64,000 nt of DNA from positions 9,865,582 to 9,929,581 of the forward strand of contig NC_063262.1 in NCBI RefSeq assembly GCF_019578655.1, read 5' to 3'. Positions 33,060 through 45,934 of the stretch are shown piece after piece. The notes below the pieces were generated by a model that had not been told where the DNA came from, did not search any database, and worked only from the letters and a program-made list of their open reading frames with translations. Each line of letters begins with the position of its first letter. Within the stretch, counting starts at the first letter, position 1. The position numbers and the translations under genes were made by a program. The DNA comes from Ricinus communis (Eukaryota > Streptophyta > Magnoliopsida > Malpighiales > Euphorbiaceae).

Positions 33060-34345
33060 TAATTAAATATTTTTAATATTATATGTGAAGTAAAATAAAG
33101 AATAATAAAAAGAAGGTAAAAGAAAGAATGATTTTTTGTGTTTGTTTTATTGATTGTAACACCTATTTATAAATGTAAAGGGTTACAAAAATAGAGTTTA
33201 TCTGTATAAAAAAATCTATTTATAGAGATAAAGATAAACATTCAATATTATCTAAATACATTAATATTATCATAACGCTCTACCTTGGATGTCTTATACT
33301 AAGTATATACCTCGTTAAAATCTTACTAAAAAATCTATAGAGAAAAATTTAACTGAAGAAAAAATAATATATTATTCATGTAAAAACTTGTGCATAACAC
33401 TGTCTCATTAAAAACTTTGCTAGGAAGATCTAATGAGATAAATCATATGCTAAGGAAAAAAAAGTAAGAATCTACCTCTCATGAAAATATGACTTCTAAC
33501 AAAAGATTTCTTAATCGGAGCATACCAATTTTGTTCACTAACTTTTCAAATGTTATTATAGTAAGTGCTTTTATAAACAAATTCATCAAATTATCGATAG
33601 ATAGAATTTAATGAATATCTAAAACTTCTTACTTCTGAAGTTCATGTGTGAAAATGACTTTAGCGAACTGTGTTTGACTCTATTTCTTTAATATATCCTC
33701 CTTTGAGTTGTACAATACAAGCAACATTATATTAGTATAGTACTGTTGGATTTCCTTTATCAAATGGGATATCACATGTTTCTTTATTATGCTAGAGTAT
33801 AGATCTCAACCATATGTATTCTATACTAGCCTCGTGAATAACTCATATTTCAACATTAATTAGATGATAAGAGAGTTAAAGTTTGCTTAATAAAATGCTA
33901 GATATATCAGTGCCACCATATGTAAATAAGTAATCCATTTGTGATCGAGTTTTATGTGGATCGGATAAATATCCATCATATGCATATCAAATTAGTTATA
34001 ACTTCGAGTATTGTGGATAAAATAAACTAATATTTGATGTACCATATAAATAATAAAATACTTATTTCATATTATTCCAATATTTTTGAGTTGGTGATGA
34101 ACTATTGATTGCTACTAAACTCACAAAGAATGTTATATTAGGTCTTTTATAATTAGCAAGATATATTAATGCTCCAATAACGCTAAGATATGGTACTTTC
34201 AGACCAAATATTTCTTCACTATTTTTTCAAAAATGAAAAGAGTCTTTTTTAGATCCAAGTATCTAACAGTTATTGGAGAACTCATTAGATATGATTTATC
34301 CATATTAAAACATGTATCTTTTTAATATAAATTGACAAATTAATA
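33060..34345 (-). mobile_element. Ty1/copia RNase H and 3' LTR remnant, antisense
   Basis: Reading the minus strand from 34330 to 33860, a decayed copia RNase H region appears: SPITVRYLDLKKDS, VPYLSVIGALIYLANYKRP, SSPTQKYWNN. It ends near 33490 with GMLRLRN and a purine-rich CATGAGAGGTAG (33472-33483), the 3' end signature of a common plant copia lineage. The region 33471 down to about 33080 then behaves like its LTR, with TATA-like CTATAAATAG (about 33217-33226) and a second at about 33163-33175. The left LTR end cannot be set exactly; it lies within tens of bases of the dioxygenase stop codon. RT and upstream parts are missing. Confidence 0.7.
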
Positions 34346-36969
34346 AAAATTTCTCCAAATAAATGCCCGATTTGAAGACAGATAAAATTTTATTTGTCCT
34401 AAATCTTTCATTTTAAACTAAATGATTCTAAAAATTTTAATTATATTCTTAATATTATATTAATTAATAAATGATTCTAAAAATAAAAATAAAAGTTTTA
34501 TTTTTAATAATATATTAACTAATAAGATAGTTTTCACTAATCAAAATTTAAAATATTAATTTTTTTTAAGAAAACACCTAGAAATATATAATATCTTTTT
34601 AATTTTTAAATATTACAAATAATTATAACAATATTGAAAATCTATTAAACTTTATTTATAGACTAATCAAATTTATGACAACACCATGCAACGCTCTAGC
34701 AAATAATTAGTTAATTTAATTTCTTTTTTCTTAAATAAGTAGACCTTATTTGTTTCTCAATTGTATATACGAACTAGACATTAGCTACTTTGTGCAAGAG
34801 TAATAGAAATAGCTTTTTAAGTTTATTAAATACTTCAAATTTTATATGCTTATCATATATGATAATGATATTAATAACTTTTAATTATTATTTGATAATA
34901 TTTGAGTTTTAAAATTAAGTTTAGATAATAAATAAGAATTTCAGAGAAAATTAATTTTTGTATTATAAATAAAACATTTGGATTAGGTACTTAATGGTAG
35001 CTTAAAACGTACAGATTTAAGGTACCTTGTCACCAATATAGAAGTGAGATTTCCAATACAGATTCCCAATGGGGCGGAGTAAATTGCCATATCATCAAAA
35101 ATAGATTTTAATATAAAAAGATGACAAGACTCAAAACTGATTCGCTCCTCACTTTTAAAGTAGAAGTAAGCATTAAAATATGATGTTTGAAATATACTGA
35201 GAAATATCACGTTTTCTTTTTTATTAATAAACTATTTAAATATTTTAACTAATTAAAATTTTAAATGGTAGATCTATAATTAATCATAAAACAAAAATAC
35301 TACATAAAAATAAATAAATTTTGAACATTTACAGTTATCAATTGGTGTATTTCTATGTAATTATTAGTAACTTTCATTATTTATAAATTTCTTTACAAGT
35401 CTGAAAAATGAATTCCTATTTAAAAAGCAAAGTTATTTTTCTTGAAAATGTTTTTTTCAATTAGGAAAATATTTTCCATTTATACTCTTGGATGCATCCA
35501 ACACTATTACTTAGATACATAATTTATTTTATTGGTAATATATAAAACATTAATATAATTATTAATTATTAATTATTTCACATGAGGTACTCAATATATT
35601 TTTTTTCTTAATTATATTATTAATAGCCAAAATAACATATAAGCAGGAGCCATTTAAAAAGAATTAAAATTAAATTTTTTATTAATTTATGAAAAAAACT
35701 TAAAAATTAATATTTATAAAATGAAAAGCCCAAGGAATAGCTTTTAATAATAGCATCCTATAGTTTCTATTTTAAAAGAAAAAAGAAAAAGAAAAGCTGA
35801 AAGTAAACTTCAACTTAAACTGAGCACTGTAGGGACAGTCCAAAGTCCAAATATACAAAGATGTCCAACATTACGCGTGGGACCTTCATTATTTTGCAAA
35901 TTGGAATTGAAATAACACGTGTTATTGTTATTTGAAATAATCACTTTTAAGTCTCACGAAATTATCATAGATTTGTGTTAATTTAAATCTACCCGAGTAT
36001 CGTTGTGAGCCGCAGTCTCAAACACATGCCCAATTGTTTTTACTAATTACGATATTGTAAGATTTTTTAAACTAAATAGAAATATACTAAATAGTCACAT
36101 GGACTTGTGCAGATAAAGAAAGTCATCATTTAAGAAATTTTTCGGAACGTTTTTATTAATTAAATGGCATGTTAGATTCCATAAAAAAGTTTCATTGCAT
36201 ATAAAGATGGATTCATAAATCAACTTTTTTATTTGTATATTTATATTTTTAATTTTTTTATTTAACGAGTTATTCCTTATAAATACATCATAATAATTCT
36301 CATATCAAGCACTATAGCATATGAGATCCACGTAAGTTTAGCTCACTTTATTTAGATCTAATTTCTATTTAGTTTGTTAGCCTAGATTAACTACTCAATT
36401 ATGCTTAAAGAAGCCCATCTAGTCTACCTCAATTATAAGTAATGTTTTTGATTATCAAGTTATTACCCTATATGGACTACCAATTGCATGCCAAGACTCA
36501 ATTCAGTTATCATATTCTAAGTGAGCTGATTAATTAGTTTTAAATATGGTAAAGTCTGCTAAATCTAAATGGTTTTAATTTATGTCCAACTTACCAATAT
36601 GTTAACCTAATGGACTACAATTTACATGTAAAGCCCAAATTTTAAGCTTATGTTTAGGTGTCTAATTTTAGTTAACAATTATATAAAAATTATTTGCCAT
36701 TGATCCATCAAAAGAAATTTAAAATAAAGCAAGATAAAGAAAGCAGTGAATCTAAATTATTATAACCCTTCCTACAACTAAAAAACTTAAAAATGACTAA
36801 ATTAGATAAAATGGCAAAAAAACAACAAAAGGGCTTGAAGTTAGCAAAATAGGACAAATTTAGGACGAACAGTCGACTGCTGATATCACAGAGCCAGTCG
36901 GCTCAACACACAGCCGATCGACTTTAGCTCTTGTTCTAGGCCGATTTTATTATTTTTAGTTACTCCAAC
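34346..36969. other. AT-rich intergenic region
   Basis: Very AT-rich, with no gene or repeat that I can support. A short minus-strand ORF at 34983-35210 has no recognisable motif and is probably chance. Confidence 0.5.
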
Positions 36970-38006
36970 CCTGAAATTCTGATGTACATGTACAAAACAC
37001 ATGAAACACGATTAATATTCATAAAATGTATGAAATAATACATAAAATAAATAAACTTTTGAAAAAAATAACACAAAACAAACTTGTAGTAAGTAAAACT
37101 TCCTAAAAAGATGTTAAACTAATCATGCTACCCTAACTAACTCATGCCAATACATACAAATCATCATCAAAGAAAAATAACCTAGCATGTTGATCTATAC
37201 ACATGGTTATAAGATTCAAACCTCTAGAATTAGAAGAAGAAAAAAGATATATGATAATATGATTGTTTTGAAACCCTCAAGTTGTCACCATATTAGGCAG
37301 ATCCTGGAGTCTCAAGAGTAAAAGAGGAGGTTGAATCAAAGATTAGGTAGGAATCTACAGTGTTTTGGCTATGTGTTTGATTTTTGAGAGTTTATGTATA
37401 TTGCCTCAAAAACTTACAACCCCAAGCCTGGGATTTCCTTTTCTATTTATACATAATGATTAAGAAAACTCTAGAGATTTTGATATATTTTCTTTAGTTG
37501 TTTGATAATTATCAATAATTAAGATATTATTTTTAGACTTATCAAAAGTATTGAACGATAAATATTGAATAAATTATAAAAATATTTAAAAATTTAAATA
37601 ATTATTAATGAAACTTTTTATAAAACGTGTTTTAATAATTATTGAAGTTTAAAGTCGAAAAATATTGAAAAATGATGCGAAAATTTAATTTTTAGGCCAA
37701 CCGGCAATGCACAAAACTGGTGGGCTATGTGATAGAGCCGATTGGCTCTGTAGGTTGGCAGAGTTGTGAGAATTTACATTTAGGCCTCTGAACTTGGTCA
37801 TTTGACTGATTCTGACCATAAAACTTAATTTTCTAGTGAAATTAATCCAAATTGATTTTAAAAAGTAATCTTTAGCTCAATTATTCATAATCCTAGTTGT
37901 GATTTAACCGTCCTCAATTCCTCGAAACTCGAAAAAAACTGTAATTTTCATCATCAAATTTTCTATAATTTCCTCAATATATAAATCTAGAAAATAGGTG
38001 GTGACA
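36970..38006 (-). repeat. LTR-like element copy, minus orientation
   Basis: On the minus strand from 38006 it reads TGTCACCACCTATTTTCTAG and resembles the plus-strand stretch at 45935-47030 (TGTCAGCACCCCTTTTCCGA). Both share the same order of features: a palindromic word AGCCAATCGGCT or AGCCGATTGGCT about 240 bp in, then a TTAT-rich core, a short TATA-like site (TATTTATAC, minus, about 37444), and a GAGACTC-GATCT phrase in the second half. The 36840-36960 flank carries a further set of GAGCCAGTCGGCTC-type words. The inner end is uncertain. Confidence 0.6.
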
Positions 38007-38521
38007 ATCATTATCCAAACAAAAAATTTAGTCCAAATCCATTTACTCAAATCTAAGCATCCAAATGCTCTTTGAATTTAATTGATGATAAGGGAAAGTA
38101 AAATATTTATATGTTGTTTATTATTCTTCCATACAAACCTAGAAGCTTCTCTCACCATGCCAACTCTTTTCTAAATAAAAAAATAGCTACTGGTTGAGTG
38201 CCACATATCCCCTATGGACTTAAAAGCCATCACCTAGCCAGTGTAAAGAAGAGATGTCACTTACCTTATTTCGCCGAAAACAGGAGGAGGAAAATTAGTA
38301 CAGTGAAGGCGAGAGAGAGATGGGATTGATCAAGGTGACTCTGAGAGCTAGAAATTTAATTCTAATTTTTTTTTTCTTTTTCAAGATTGAACGGTTGGTT
38401 TTCAACTTTAAAGGCTCACCATTATCTTCAAGTTTACAAGCTATCTTGGGTCCGAAATTTTCATGAGGTAAATTTTCTTAAGATTTAATTAGTATAATAT
38501 CTTTTCCTAGCCTAGATACTT
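38007..38521. other. Gene-free stretch before the copia nest
   Basis: No protein similarity. Nothing recognisable beyond purine-rich GAGAGAGAGATGGG near 38310. Confidence 0.5.
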
Positions 38522-39464
38522 TGTCACAAGGCTAAAATTCCTAATTTTGATCTTGACACACAAATTGAAGTCTTGATCTAATGTTTCCTTGAAGTATTGT
38601 TATAGAGAATTCAAGTTGAAGTCTTATGGCTAGAAATCACAACCCCACCACAAGAGGCACAACCGAAAAATAGAGTTTTCCTAGGTAGAGACAAAAAGGT
38701 TGCAAAGGTCAAAAAGTGACCGCTCCTAAGGAGGCGCGACTGTAAATTTTATGAAACGTTGTGACCATTACAACGTTTCAATAGTTATTTTTAGAGCCAG
38801 CAATGCTTGAGAGCCATGTCAAATAGCCGTTAGAGTATTTTCAAGAACCGTCACTATGATGCGAGGAGCGCGACTGCGATTTGCATTCTAACGGTGCATT
38901 TAATGCACTGTCCAAAAGTAAAAATTAGGTGAAATTTTTAGGATACATGAGTAACGGCTTTTTGAGATTTTTAGGATATAAAAACTCCCTCAAATGGCCT
39001 TTTAATGGTTGATCAATAACCACTAAAAGCTTACATTATTATGCATTCAGTTTCCTTCTTCTTGCAATCAATTCTAACAGGCTTTAGTTGTTATAAGATC
39101 TTCAGCTCTTGTAAAGTTCAAGTGTTAGCCTAAATATTTGGGATTGGGTTTGAGAGTTAGCTTAGTAAACCTCTTGTCAGGGTTGTGCATGAGCCATAAA
39201 ACATAAGTTGTAAGCTTTGTTGTGAGCCCCAAGACACTAAATTTGGAGTGAGCTTGTGAAAACTCAATTTGTAAAGATTGAAAGTATAGTGAACCTAATT
39301 GAAGATTAGAGAATGGATGTAGGATTAGTTAACACCCAAACCACTATAATTTCTTGTGTTCTTTCTTCTCTATCCTTACACCTTCTTCTAGTAAAATTTT
39401 TATTTCTCATCCTTCCTTTAATTCACCAATTCAACCCCTCATTTTTGGTTCATAAGGGCAAACA
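38522..39464 (+). repeat. 5' LTR of copia element 1
   Basis: It begins TGTCACAAGGCTAAAATTCC and ends GGGCAAACA. A TATA box GATATAAAAAC lies at 38975-38985. The LTR is laid out like the 3' LTR of element 2 (51400-52569: GCG-rich patch, TATA box, tail ending in AAGGGACACA) but is only distantly similar, so they are not a pair. Confidence 0.8.
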
Positions 39465-39466
39465 AG

Positions 39467-39478
39467 TGGTATCAGAGC
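39467..39478 (+). promoter_or_regulatory. Copia primer binding site
   Basis: TGGTATCAGAGC, a full match to the 3' end of plant initiator tRNA-Met, two bases after the LTR. Confidence 0.93.
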
Positions 39479-39523
39479 TTAGTACTCACAATTCAACTTA
39501 AGTGTGTGAGTTAAAGATTTGAC

Positions 39524-39756
39524 ATGGCCAATGAAGGTATCCATTATCTTAGAACTTATTTTGATGAGTATGATTATGCCCAATAAGGATTTAGGAAAGG
39601 TGTCCACGGATGAGCTCATTAGCAAGCTTCTCACTCATGATACGACTTTTAGAAAGGAAGAAGAGCAAGAAAAGAGAGCAAAAAAGAAAGCCCTTGGCTT
39701 TCAAGAGCTCTACTAGACAATAAGAAAGTGAAAGCTCTAATGGATTTGAATCTAGT
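39524..39756 (+). pseudogene. Copia element 1 gag, first part
   Basis: Starts MANEG and, with stops and frame changes, holds ELISKLLTHDTTFRKEEEQE and KRAKKKALG, a Lys/Glu-rich stretch seen in copia gag of this lineage. It is cut at CTAGT by the 39757 insertion and resumes at 42649. Short and damaged. Confidence 0.65.
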
Positions 39757-42648
39757 TGTCACGACCCGACTTGTGGGTCCGTAACCGGCACTAGGGAATG
39801 GGTAGGCATTAGGCCACCGAATCCCGTAGTAAGCCTGACCATTCACTAACTCAAACAAATTGAATTTCGGACTCAGTCCAAAGCACTGATTCACAAATAA
39901 TCTTAACCATCAAATTCTACATATTTTTATTCGGTCTGCCAATATAATTAGGCAAGACTCGAATTTACATAAAATTACAACTGATAAGTCTAATATTTCT
40001 ATTGCGGAGAATCTAAAATTTTACAAGTCAAGCATACCAAAATCAATTACATCAACCCGATGATGAAGGAGTCAGTTTGCTAGATGAGAACTGCGGAAAG
40101 ACTAACAATCACCTGAAAAATAGTGAAATTGAGACTGTCAGTCTCGAGAGTGAATTAAAATCATATATCCAAAAATAATTTTAAACACTTCAATTACACA
40201 TTTATTTAATTTGAAATAAATATTAAGTCATGCAAAAATATACGTGTAATGCCATGCTTAAATAAAATAATAACTTTCACACACTAAGGGACGAAGTACT
40301 TCAGTAGAACCCTAATCCCAACACTAACATCTCGACTCTCTCGTTCCAACAGAACTGGCACCTAGAGAGCGAAGCTCGACCAAGGTCCTTAACTCTAGTT
40401 CGGTCACCTAATTATCACTATCAGTCTTAGCCTTTAGGCTCTCTTACTCTTATAAGACTGGCGCCCAGAGAGCGAAGCTCGACTAGGGTCCTTAACCCAG
40501 TCTGGTCACTTAGGTTTCCAAATAAGCCGGTGCCCAGAGAGCGATGCTCGACCAGGGACCTCTACTCCAGCAAACTCACTCTCCTCAGCCCAGAGAGCAA
40601 TGCTCGACCAGGGCAAGTCCTAAATTTACCTTTTAAAAATTTACAAACCTTTACCCCTTTATTTTCTGTCTCTGATTCATATCGGTGCAACTCATCAAAT
40701 AGCATGTTCTACAGCCGTCCCATCTCGAGTCAACACGAAAACACAAACCATAATACAATAAATGAAATATATATGAATAGTAATTAAATAAATAATTAAA
40801 ATATTAAATTATTTAATCAGAACTATCATGTAAAAATCTTAGCATGAAAATGAACAGATATATGACTTTAACTTAGAGATCTGACGACATCCTAGCTCTG
40901 TTCCGATGCCTCGGGTGGAGCGAGCCGAACTGACGGATTATCTAATCACGAAAAATAATTTAATCAATAACATTGAAACATTTGACAATTAACCCTAGGT
41001 CTAGACTCCTAGGACTGACTGTCTAAAAATTCGACTAGGGTAAATTCTACCGAAAATTCGGCAGAACCTCCCCTAAACACGGACGTTTACCCCCCGTAAA
41101 ACAGGTCCAGGACCTGCTAGAAAACACTTCAAATATTTCAACAATTTATTTTAACAGGAGTCGAGTCCCCAAGACTTCATTATTTTTTCCAACTCTGCCA
41201 CATATCACAAATCACGACTAATGGCAGACAGTCCGACAAACTATTTATTTTAACTAATAAACTTCACATAATTTCTAATAATCAACACCATAATTAAACA
41301 CATAAATTTTACCAATGAATTCTAAAATCAACGGGCCAAAGAATTACCGAGATGCTTGATCGCTCGGTCAACTCGCCTCTAGCCGCCAGAGTCTGATCGA
41401 CGATTCGAACACGCTAATGGACTCGAAATAACGCGCTGATGACGATCCTAGCTTCCGATCCGACCCCCGATCATCCGAAGAGATTTACAGATGATCTCGG
41501 CCATCGATTTTCAAACGGAGTCCAATCGCCACGAAACCGGTGCCATTGGAAAGTTTGAGCTGAGGAGAGTCCGAATATGCCCTCTGATCATCCATCACTC
41601 GCCAGAAAAGCAAGAAAACACCGGCTGCCACCCACTTTCTCTCTCCACCGCAACTACCAACTCCAGCCACCATTTGCGACACCATCACCGCTAAAAGAAA
41701 GCCCACTCTCCGGCAAGCTAATTGCCACCCTTGGTGCTGTTGGACACGCCATTAATGGCATCGGACAGTTGCCTATTCTTCCCCTTTCTTTTTTTTTGCT
41801 GCGGCTCTTCCACCAGCCGTCGCCACCACGCCTTGAGCGGCCTCCATCTCCACCTGCCATGGACGGCAGCTCCTCCCTCTCCCTCTTCCTTCTTCCCCAA
41901 CGTCGACTTCCCCCTTCTCTTTCTTTTCTTTTTTACATATCGGCATTTAGTCCCTAAACTTTTCTTATTTACCATTTAGTCCCTCAACTTTTTAATTACT
42001 AATAATTTCGTCCTGCAAAATTTTCAATTAACCCTTAAACTTTTCTTTAGCTTTTCAATTAAACTCCTAACTATTTAATTTGGGCCAAAACAGAATTATT
42101 GAAAATATATAATTACATATTTACCCTTACTTTTAAATGTAAAATTATCAAAAAGCTCTTGCCGACATATTTAAATACAAAAATACCAAACATACAAATT
42201 TTAATTAAAATCTCATATTAATAAAATTATATTTTAAATCCTTATCCCAAAATAAATTTCCAATTTATTCCTAACACACAATTAATTTAATTAATCAATT
42301 TGCTAAATATTTTCCAATTAAAATTTATCATTCCCCGATAATTCTTTTATAAAAATATTATTTACTAATTCTTTCATAACTCTCAAATATAGAATTTTAA
42401 TTCATATATTCATTTTGGGAAAAATTGAATAACCAAAAATATAATTTATTTTCCAAAGACTTTACTTAATTAATTTCTTAAAAATCAAACTAATTGGATA
42501 TAGAAAATAACTCCTTTATTTGTCTAGCATTAAAATTTCATTTAAATCATTCCAATTTAAACCAATAAAAAAATTAATTTAAATAAAAACTCATTTATTA
42601 ATTATTATTAATATTATCATTATAAAAGGAAAAATTTTGGGTATTACA
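39757..42648 (-). mobile_element. 2.9-kb solo-LTR-like insertion (family member 1)
   Basis: Its edges are exact: the TSD CTAGT lies at 39752-39756 and 42649-42653. Read on the minus strand it starts TGTAATACCC and ends GGTCGTGACA, the TG...CA ends of many plant Ty3/gypsy long LTRs. There is no primer site, purine tract or protein, so I call it a solo LTR. It contains four CAGAGAGCGAAGCTCGACC units (40361-40381, 40464-40483, 40533-40552, 40589-40608). Overlapping ORFs at 41485-41979 are chance in a CT-rich part. The second member is 59527-62455. Confidence 0.85.
40361..40608. repeat. Four spaced repeats inside insertion 1
   Basis: Core CCCAGAGAGCGAAGCTCGAC with GACCAGGGACCT after it, spaced 60-100 bp apart. 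The same four-unit array is present in the second member at 60170-60390. Confidence 0.8.
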
Positions 42649-43830
42649 CTAGTGAAGATGAGGATGAAGAGCTAAGCAATACTTTCCTAGAGAATCAAAA
42701 AAATCATGAGTATAAGGAAAGAGAAGAGGCTCTTCAAGAAGTCATCTTCAAGAGTATAAGGAGAAGAAGAGTGATCTCCCTTGCTTTAGTTGTGGGAAGG
42801 AAGGGCACATCAGGGCTGATTGCTTCAAGATAAAAAAAAAAAAAAGAAGGAAGATTGAGAATGAGAAGGAAAAAAGAAAGGCTTTCAAAGCCACTTGGGA
42901 TGACTCTTCATTAAATGAAGATAAAAATGAAGAAGTGGCCAATCTATGCTTCATGGCACAAGAGGATGAAACAAATAAGGTATGTTCCAAATCTCACTCT
43001 TATGATGATCTTGATTGTGATAACAGAATTTAAGCCAAAATGCCAACTGAAGGTAGATCGCTTTGTTTTCATTCCAGAAAATGTGCATAATGATGATGAT
43101 GAATTAGTTGAAACTGTGAATTTAAAAAGCAAAAAATATCATTTGAAATTGAAGATTTATAAAGAAAAATGCTCCAAATTTGAGCAATATTTAAAGGATC
43201 TTCAAAGATAAATTTCTTTATTAACTTTTTCAAATGACAATTTAGAAAAATCTTTAAATGAGTTCTCATTTCAAACCACCTCCTTGAAATCTATTTCAAA
43301 AGAAAATAACTCTTTAAAGATAGGGTTGAGGAATTAAGAAGTTCAATTTCAAAATTTCATAAGGAAAAAGAAGCCTTAGATACTCTAATTATGTCCTAAA
43401 GGCCTCCTTTGACTAAATATGGCTTGACTTTTAATGGTGCAATATCATCTATCTCATCTCCTTCTAATTCTATATTTATTAAGGCCTCAACACCACAGAC
43501 CTCTTCAATTGAGGTTGTTGATAAGAAGGCCAAGGCACACACAAAAGCTTCACCTCTTAAAAGGAAGGAAAGAGCTTCAAAAGTTCCAAAGGCTTAGTCT
43601 AAAGGAACTAACCATGCATATATGTATAATAGGCATGCCAATAACCACACACCCAAAATGTGTTATTTTATGCATAATAAAATAAGATGTGTGTTAGGAC
43701 CCAAGCCTCAAGCAAAGAGGAACTTGAATAAAAGGAAACATAATCCTAATATTCAATGTTACTATTGCATGATAAATGGGCACATTAATATTCATTGTTA
43801 CATTAGGAAGACACATCTCAAATTATGAGA
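42649..43830 (+). pseudogene. Copia element 1 gag with CCHC zinc knuckle, second part
   Basis: A Glu-rich stretch is followed by the knuckle CFSCGKEGHIRADC (42782-42823; C-X2-C-X4-H-X4-C), an A-rich slip tract, and Lys/Glu-rich sequence (KKYHLKLKIYKEKCSKFEQY, 43131-43190). The reading frame changes several times, so no protein is expected. A second, weaker knuckle-like stretch (CYYCMINGHINIHC, about 43758-43800) also occurs, as in related elements. Confidence 0.72.
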
Positions 43831-43939
43831 GACCTTTGTTGCTAACCCTAAGGACCTAAAATGGTTAGGGTACCTAAAAGAAAAGAAACTTAATTTTATT
43901 CTTACAGACATGCTTCAAGTCAAGCTTGAAAGATGAAGA

Positions 43940-45255
43940 TTAGCATGTGGATAGTGGTTGCTCAAGGCACATGACCAGAAACGTTAACATCTTTTCTCAC
44001 TTGAAGAAGATTGATGGAGGAAAGATAATACTTAGGAACAATGCCAAGGGTAAGATTATGGGTATTAGATCCATTTATCCTCTCATTAATGATGTTCTTA
44101 TTGATAGTTTGAAACATAACCTAATAAGTGTAAGTCAATTGTGTGAGAAGGATAACAAAGTCCTCTTTAACTCTAAAGGTGCCAAGTCACTTTCTTATGG
44201 GATGACAAGGAGAGCTTTAGGGGAGAAAGGTTTAATAATACCTACACAATTAACTTACACAAGATTACTAATGATTCTTTTGAGCGTCTTGTGTCAATTA
44301 GTGAGGATTCTTGGCTATGACATAGAAGGCTTGGACATGCAAGTATTGAACTCTTTCATAGCTTAAAGAAGGATGAGTTAGTGATTGGATTGCCCAAGGT
44401 GAAGTTCATTAAGAAGAAGACTTATGGACCTTGCCAAATTGGAAAGCAACATAAAGCCTCCTTCAAAGCCAAGAATTTAGTAAGTACTTCAAAATCCCTC
44501 CAACTAATTCACATGGATTTATTTGGCCCTATTAGAGTTGCTAGTCTAGGAGAAAAATATTATGCATATGTCCTTGTTGATGACTACTCTAGATTTACAT
44601 GGGTTAGTTTCTTAGCTCATAAGAATGATGCTTTTAAAGCATTTAAAAATTTTGCAAAGAGAGTTCAGAATGAAAAAGGCTTTTGCATTTTCAAAATTAA
44701 AAGTGATCATGGAAAGAAATTTAAAAATATTTTATTTAAGTCCTATTATTATGAAATGGTATTTTTCATGATTTTTTATCCCCTAAAACACCATAACAAA
44801 ATAGCATTGTAGAAAGAAAAAATAGAATACTTGTAGAGATGGCTAGAGTAATGCTTAATTAGTGTAATTTACCCACTTACTTTTAGACCGAAGCCGTCAA
44901 TACATCTTGTTATTTGATAAATATAATTTTCAAAAGATTCATATTGAATAAAACTTCTTATAAGCTATGGAATGGAAGAAAGTCTAAAATTTCATATCCA
45001 AGAGTATTTGGATGCAAGTGCTATATTTTAAACACCAAGGACAATCTTGGAAAATTCTCATCCAAAACGGATGAAGGCATATTTCTAGGTTACTCCTCCT
45101 CTAGCAAAGCTTATAAAGTATTTAACAAAAGGTCTATGGTAGTTGAGGAGTCTATGAATGTTATTTTTGATAAGTCAAGCACATTTGATGTTGTGAAAGG
45201 TTTGTTTGATAATTTTATAAATAAGTTCAAGAAACTTGATATCATTGATAATTAG
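43940..45255 (+). pseudogene. Copia element 1 protease and integrase
   Basis: The protease motif is DSGCSRHMTRN (43949-43981). The GAG-pre-integrase zinc module follows (C-x2-C form in YGPCQIGKQHKASF). The integrase core carries the first Asp in LIHMDLFGP and the second in IKSDHGKKF. The third (Glu) lies after a frame change near 44810 (VERKN-type sequence). The C-terminal part gives GYSSSSKAYKVFNKRSMVVEES (in two parts, to 45255). Stops are at several points. Confidence 0.8.
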
Positions 45256-45934
45256 TCCCCAAATGGAAGAGTATTTTCAACCTCAAAACATTGAACGTTC
45301 TCCACTCCTTCAAGAGAACATCACAAGAGTTGCCTAGAGAATGGAAGGAACCCAAGGGGCATCTTAAGGAGCTAATCATAGGTGACTCCCAAAAGATGTA
45401 AGTACTAGGTCTCAATTTAAGAATTTTGATAATAATCTTACTTTTATTTCTCAAATTGAGCTAAGGACCATTAATGAAGCTCTTAATAGTGAGTGTTGGA
45501 TAATTTTTATGCAAGAAGAACTCAACCAATTTGTGAAAATCAAGTATGGAAACTTGTTCCTAGACCCAAAGATCATTCTATTATAGGTTGCAAATGGGTG
45601 TTTAGAAATAAAGTTATATGAGTAAGTTTCCATCACTAGAAATAAGGCCCGATTGATTGCCAAATGTTATAACTAAGAGGAAGGTATTGACTATGATGAG
45701 ACCTTTGCACCCATAGCAAGATCGAAAGCTATTAGAATATTGCTATCCTATGCTTGTCACATGAACTTTAAACTCTTTTAAATGGATGTTAAAAGTGTCT
45801 TTTTAAATTGTTTTGTAGAGGAAGAAGTGTATGTTAACAACCTTCCGATATTGAGCATCATGAATATCCAAACCATATTTTCAAATTGACTAAAGTCTTG
45901 TAAGGTCTGAAACAAGCTCCTAGAGCTTGGTATG
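45256..45934 (+). pseudogene. Copia element 1 RT, 5' part
   Basis: Damaged copia RT. A QIELRTINEAL-type motif opens it, then LVPRPKDHSIIGCKWVFRN (about 45540-45610), a gap, then the MDVKS motif and KQAPRAWY (about 45905-45932), where the sequence ends and the next LTR starts. The catalytic YVDD region is therefore lost from this copy. Confidence 0.75.

Larger units (their letters stand above)
38522..45934 (+). mobile_element. SIRE/Maximus-like Ty1/copia element 1 (5' part)
   Basis: It contains a 5' LTR, primer site, gag, CCHC knuckle, protease, integrase and the first part of RT, then stops abruptly at 45934 where another LTR-like sequence starts. gag is split by the 39757-42648 insertion. 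The terms SIRE/Maximus are chosen because of the long LTR, the gag and integrase motifs (for example LGYSSSSKAYKVFNKRSMVVEESMNV in two parts) and a long region beyond pol in the related element 2. No 3' LTR of this copy is present. Confidence 0.78.

Noticed and set aside
34983..35210. 75-codon minus-strand ORF
   Set aside because: Isolated, no motif, in AT-rich DNA; chance is more likely.
41485..41979. Overlapping ORFs on both strands as a gene
   Set aside because: They lie in the CT-rich part of a solo-LTR-like insertion, overlap each other and lack motifs.
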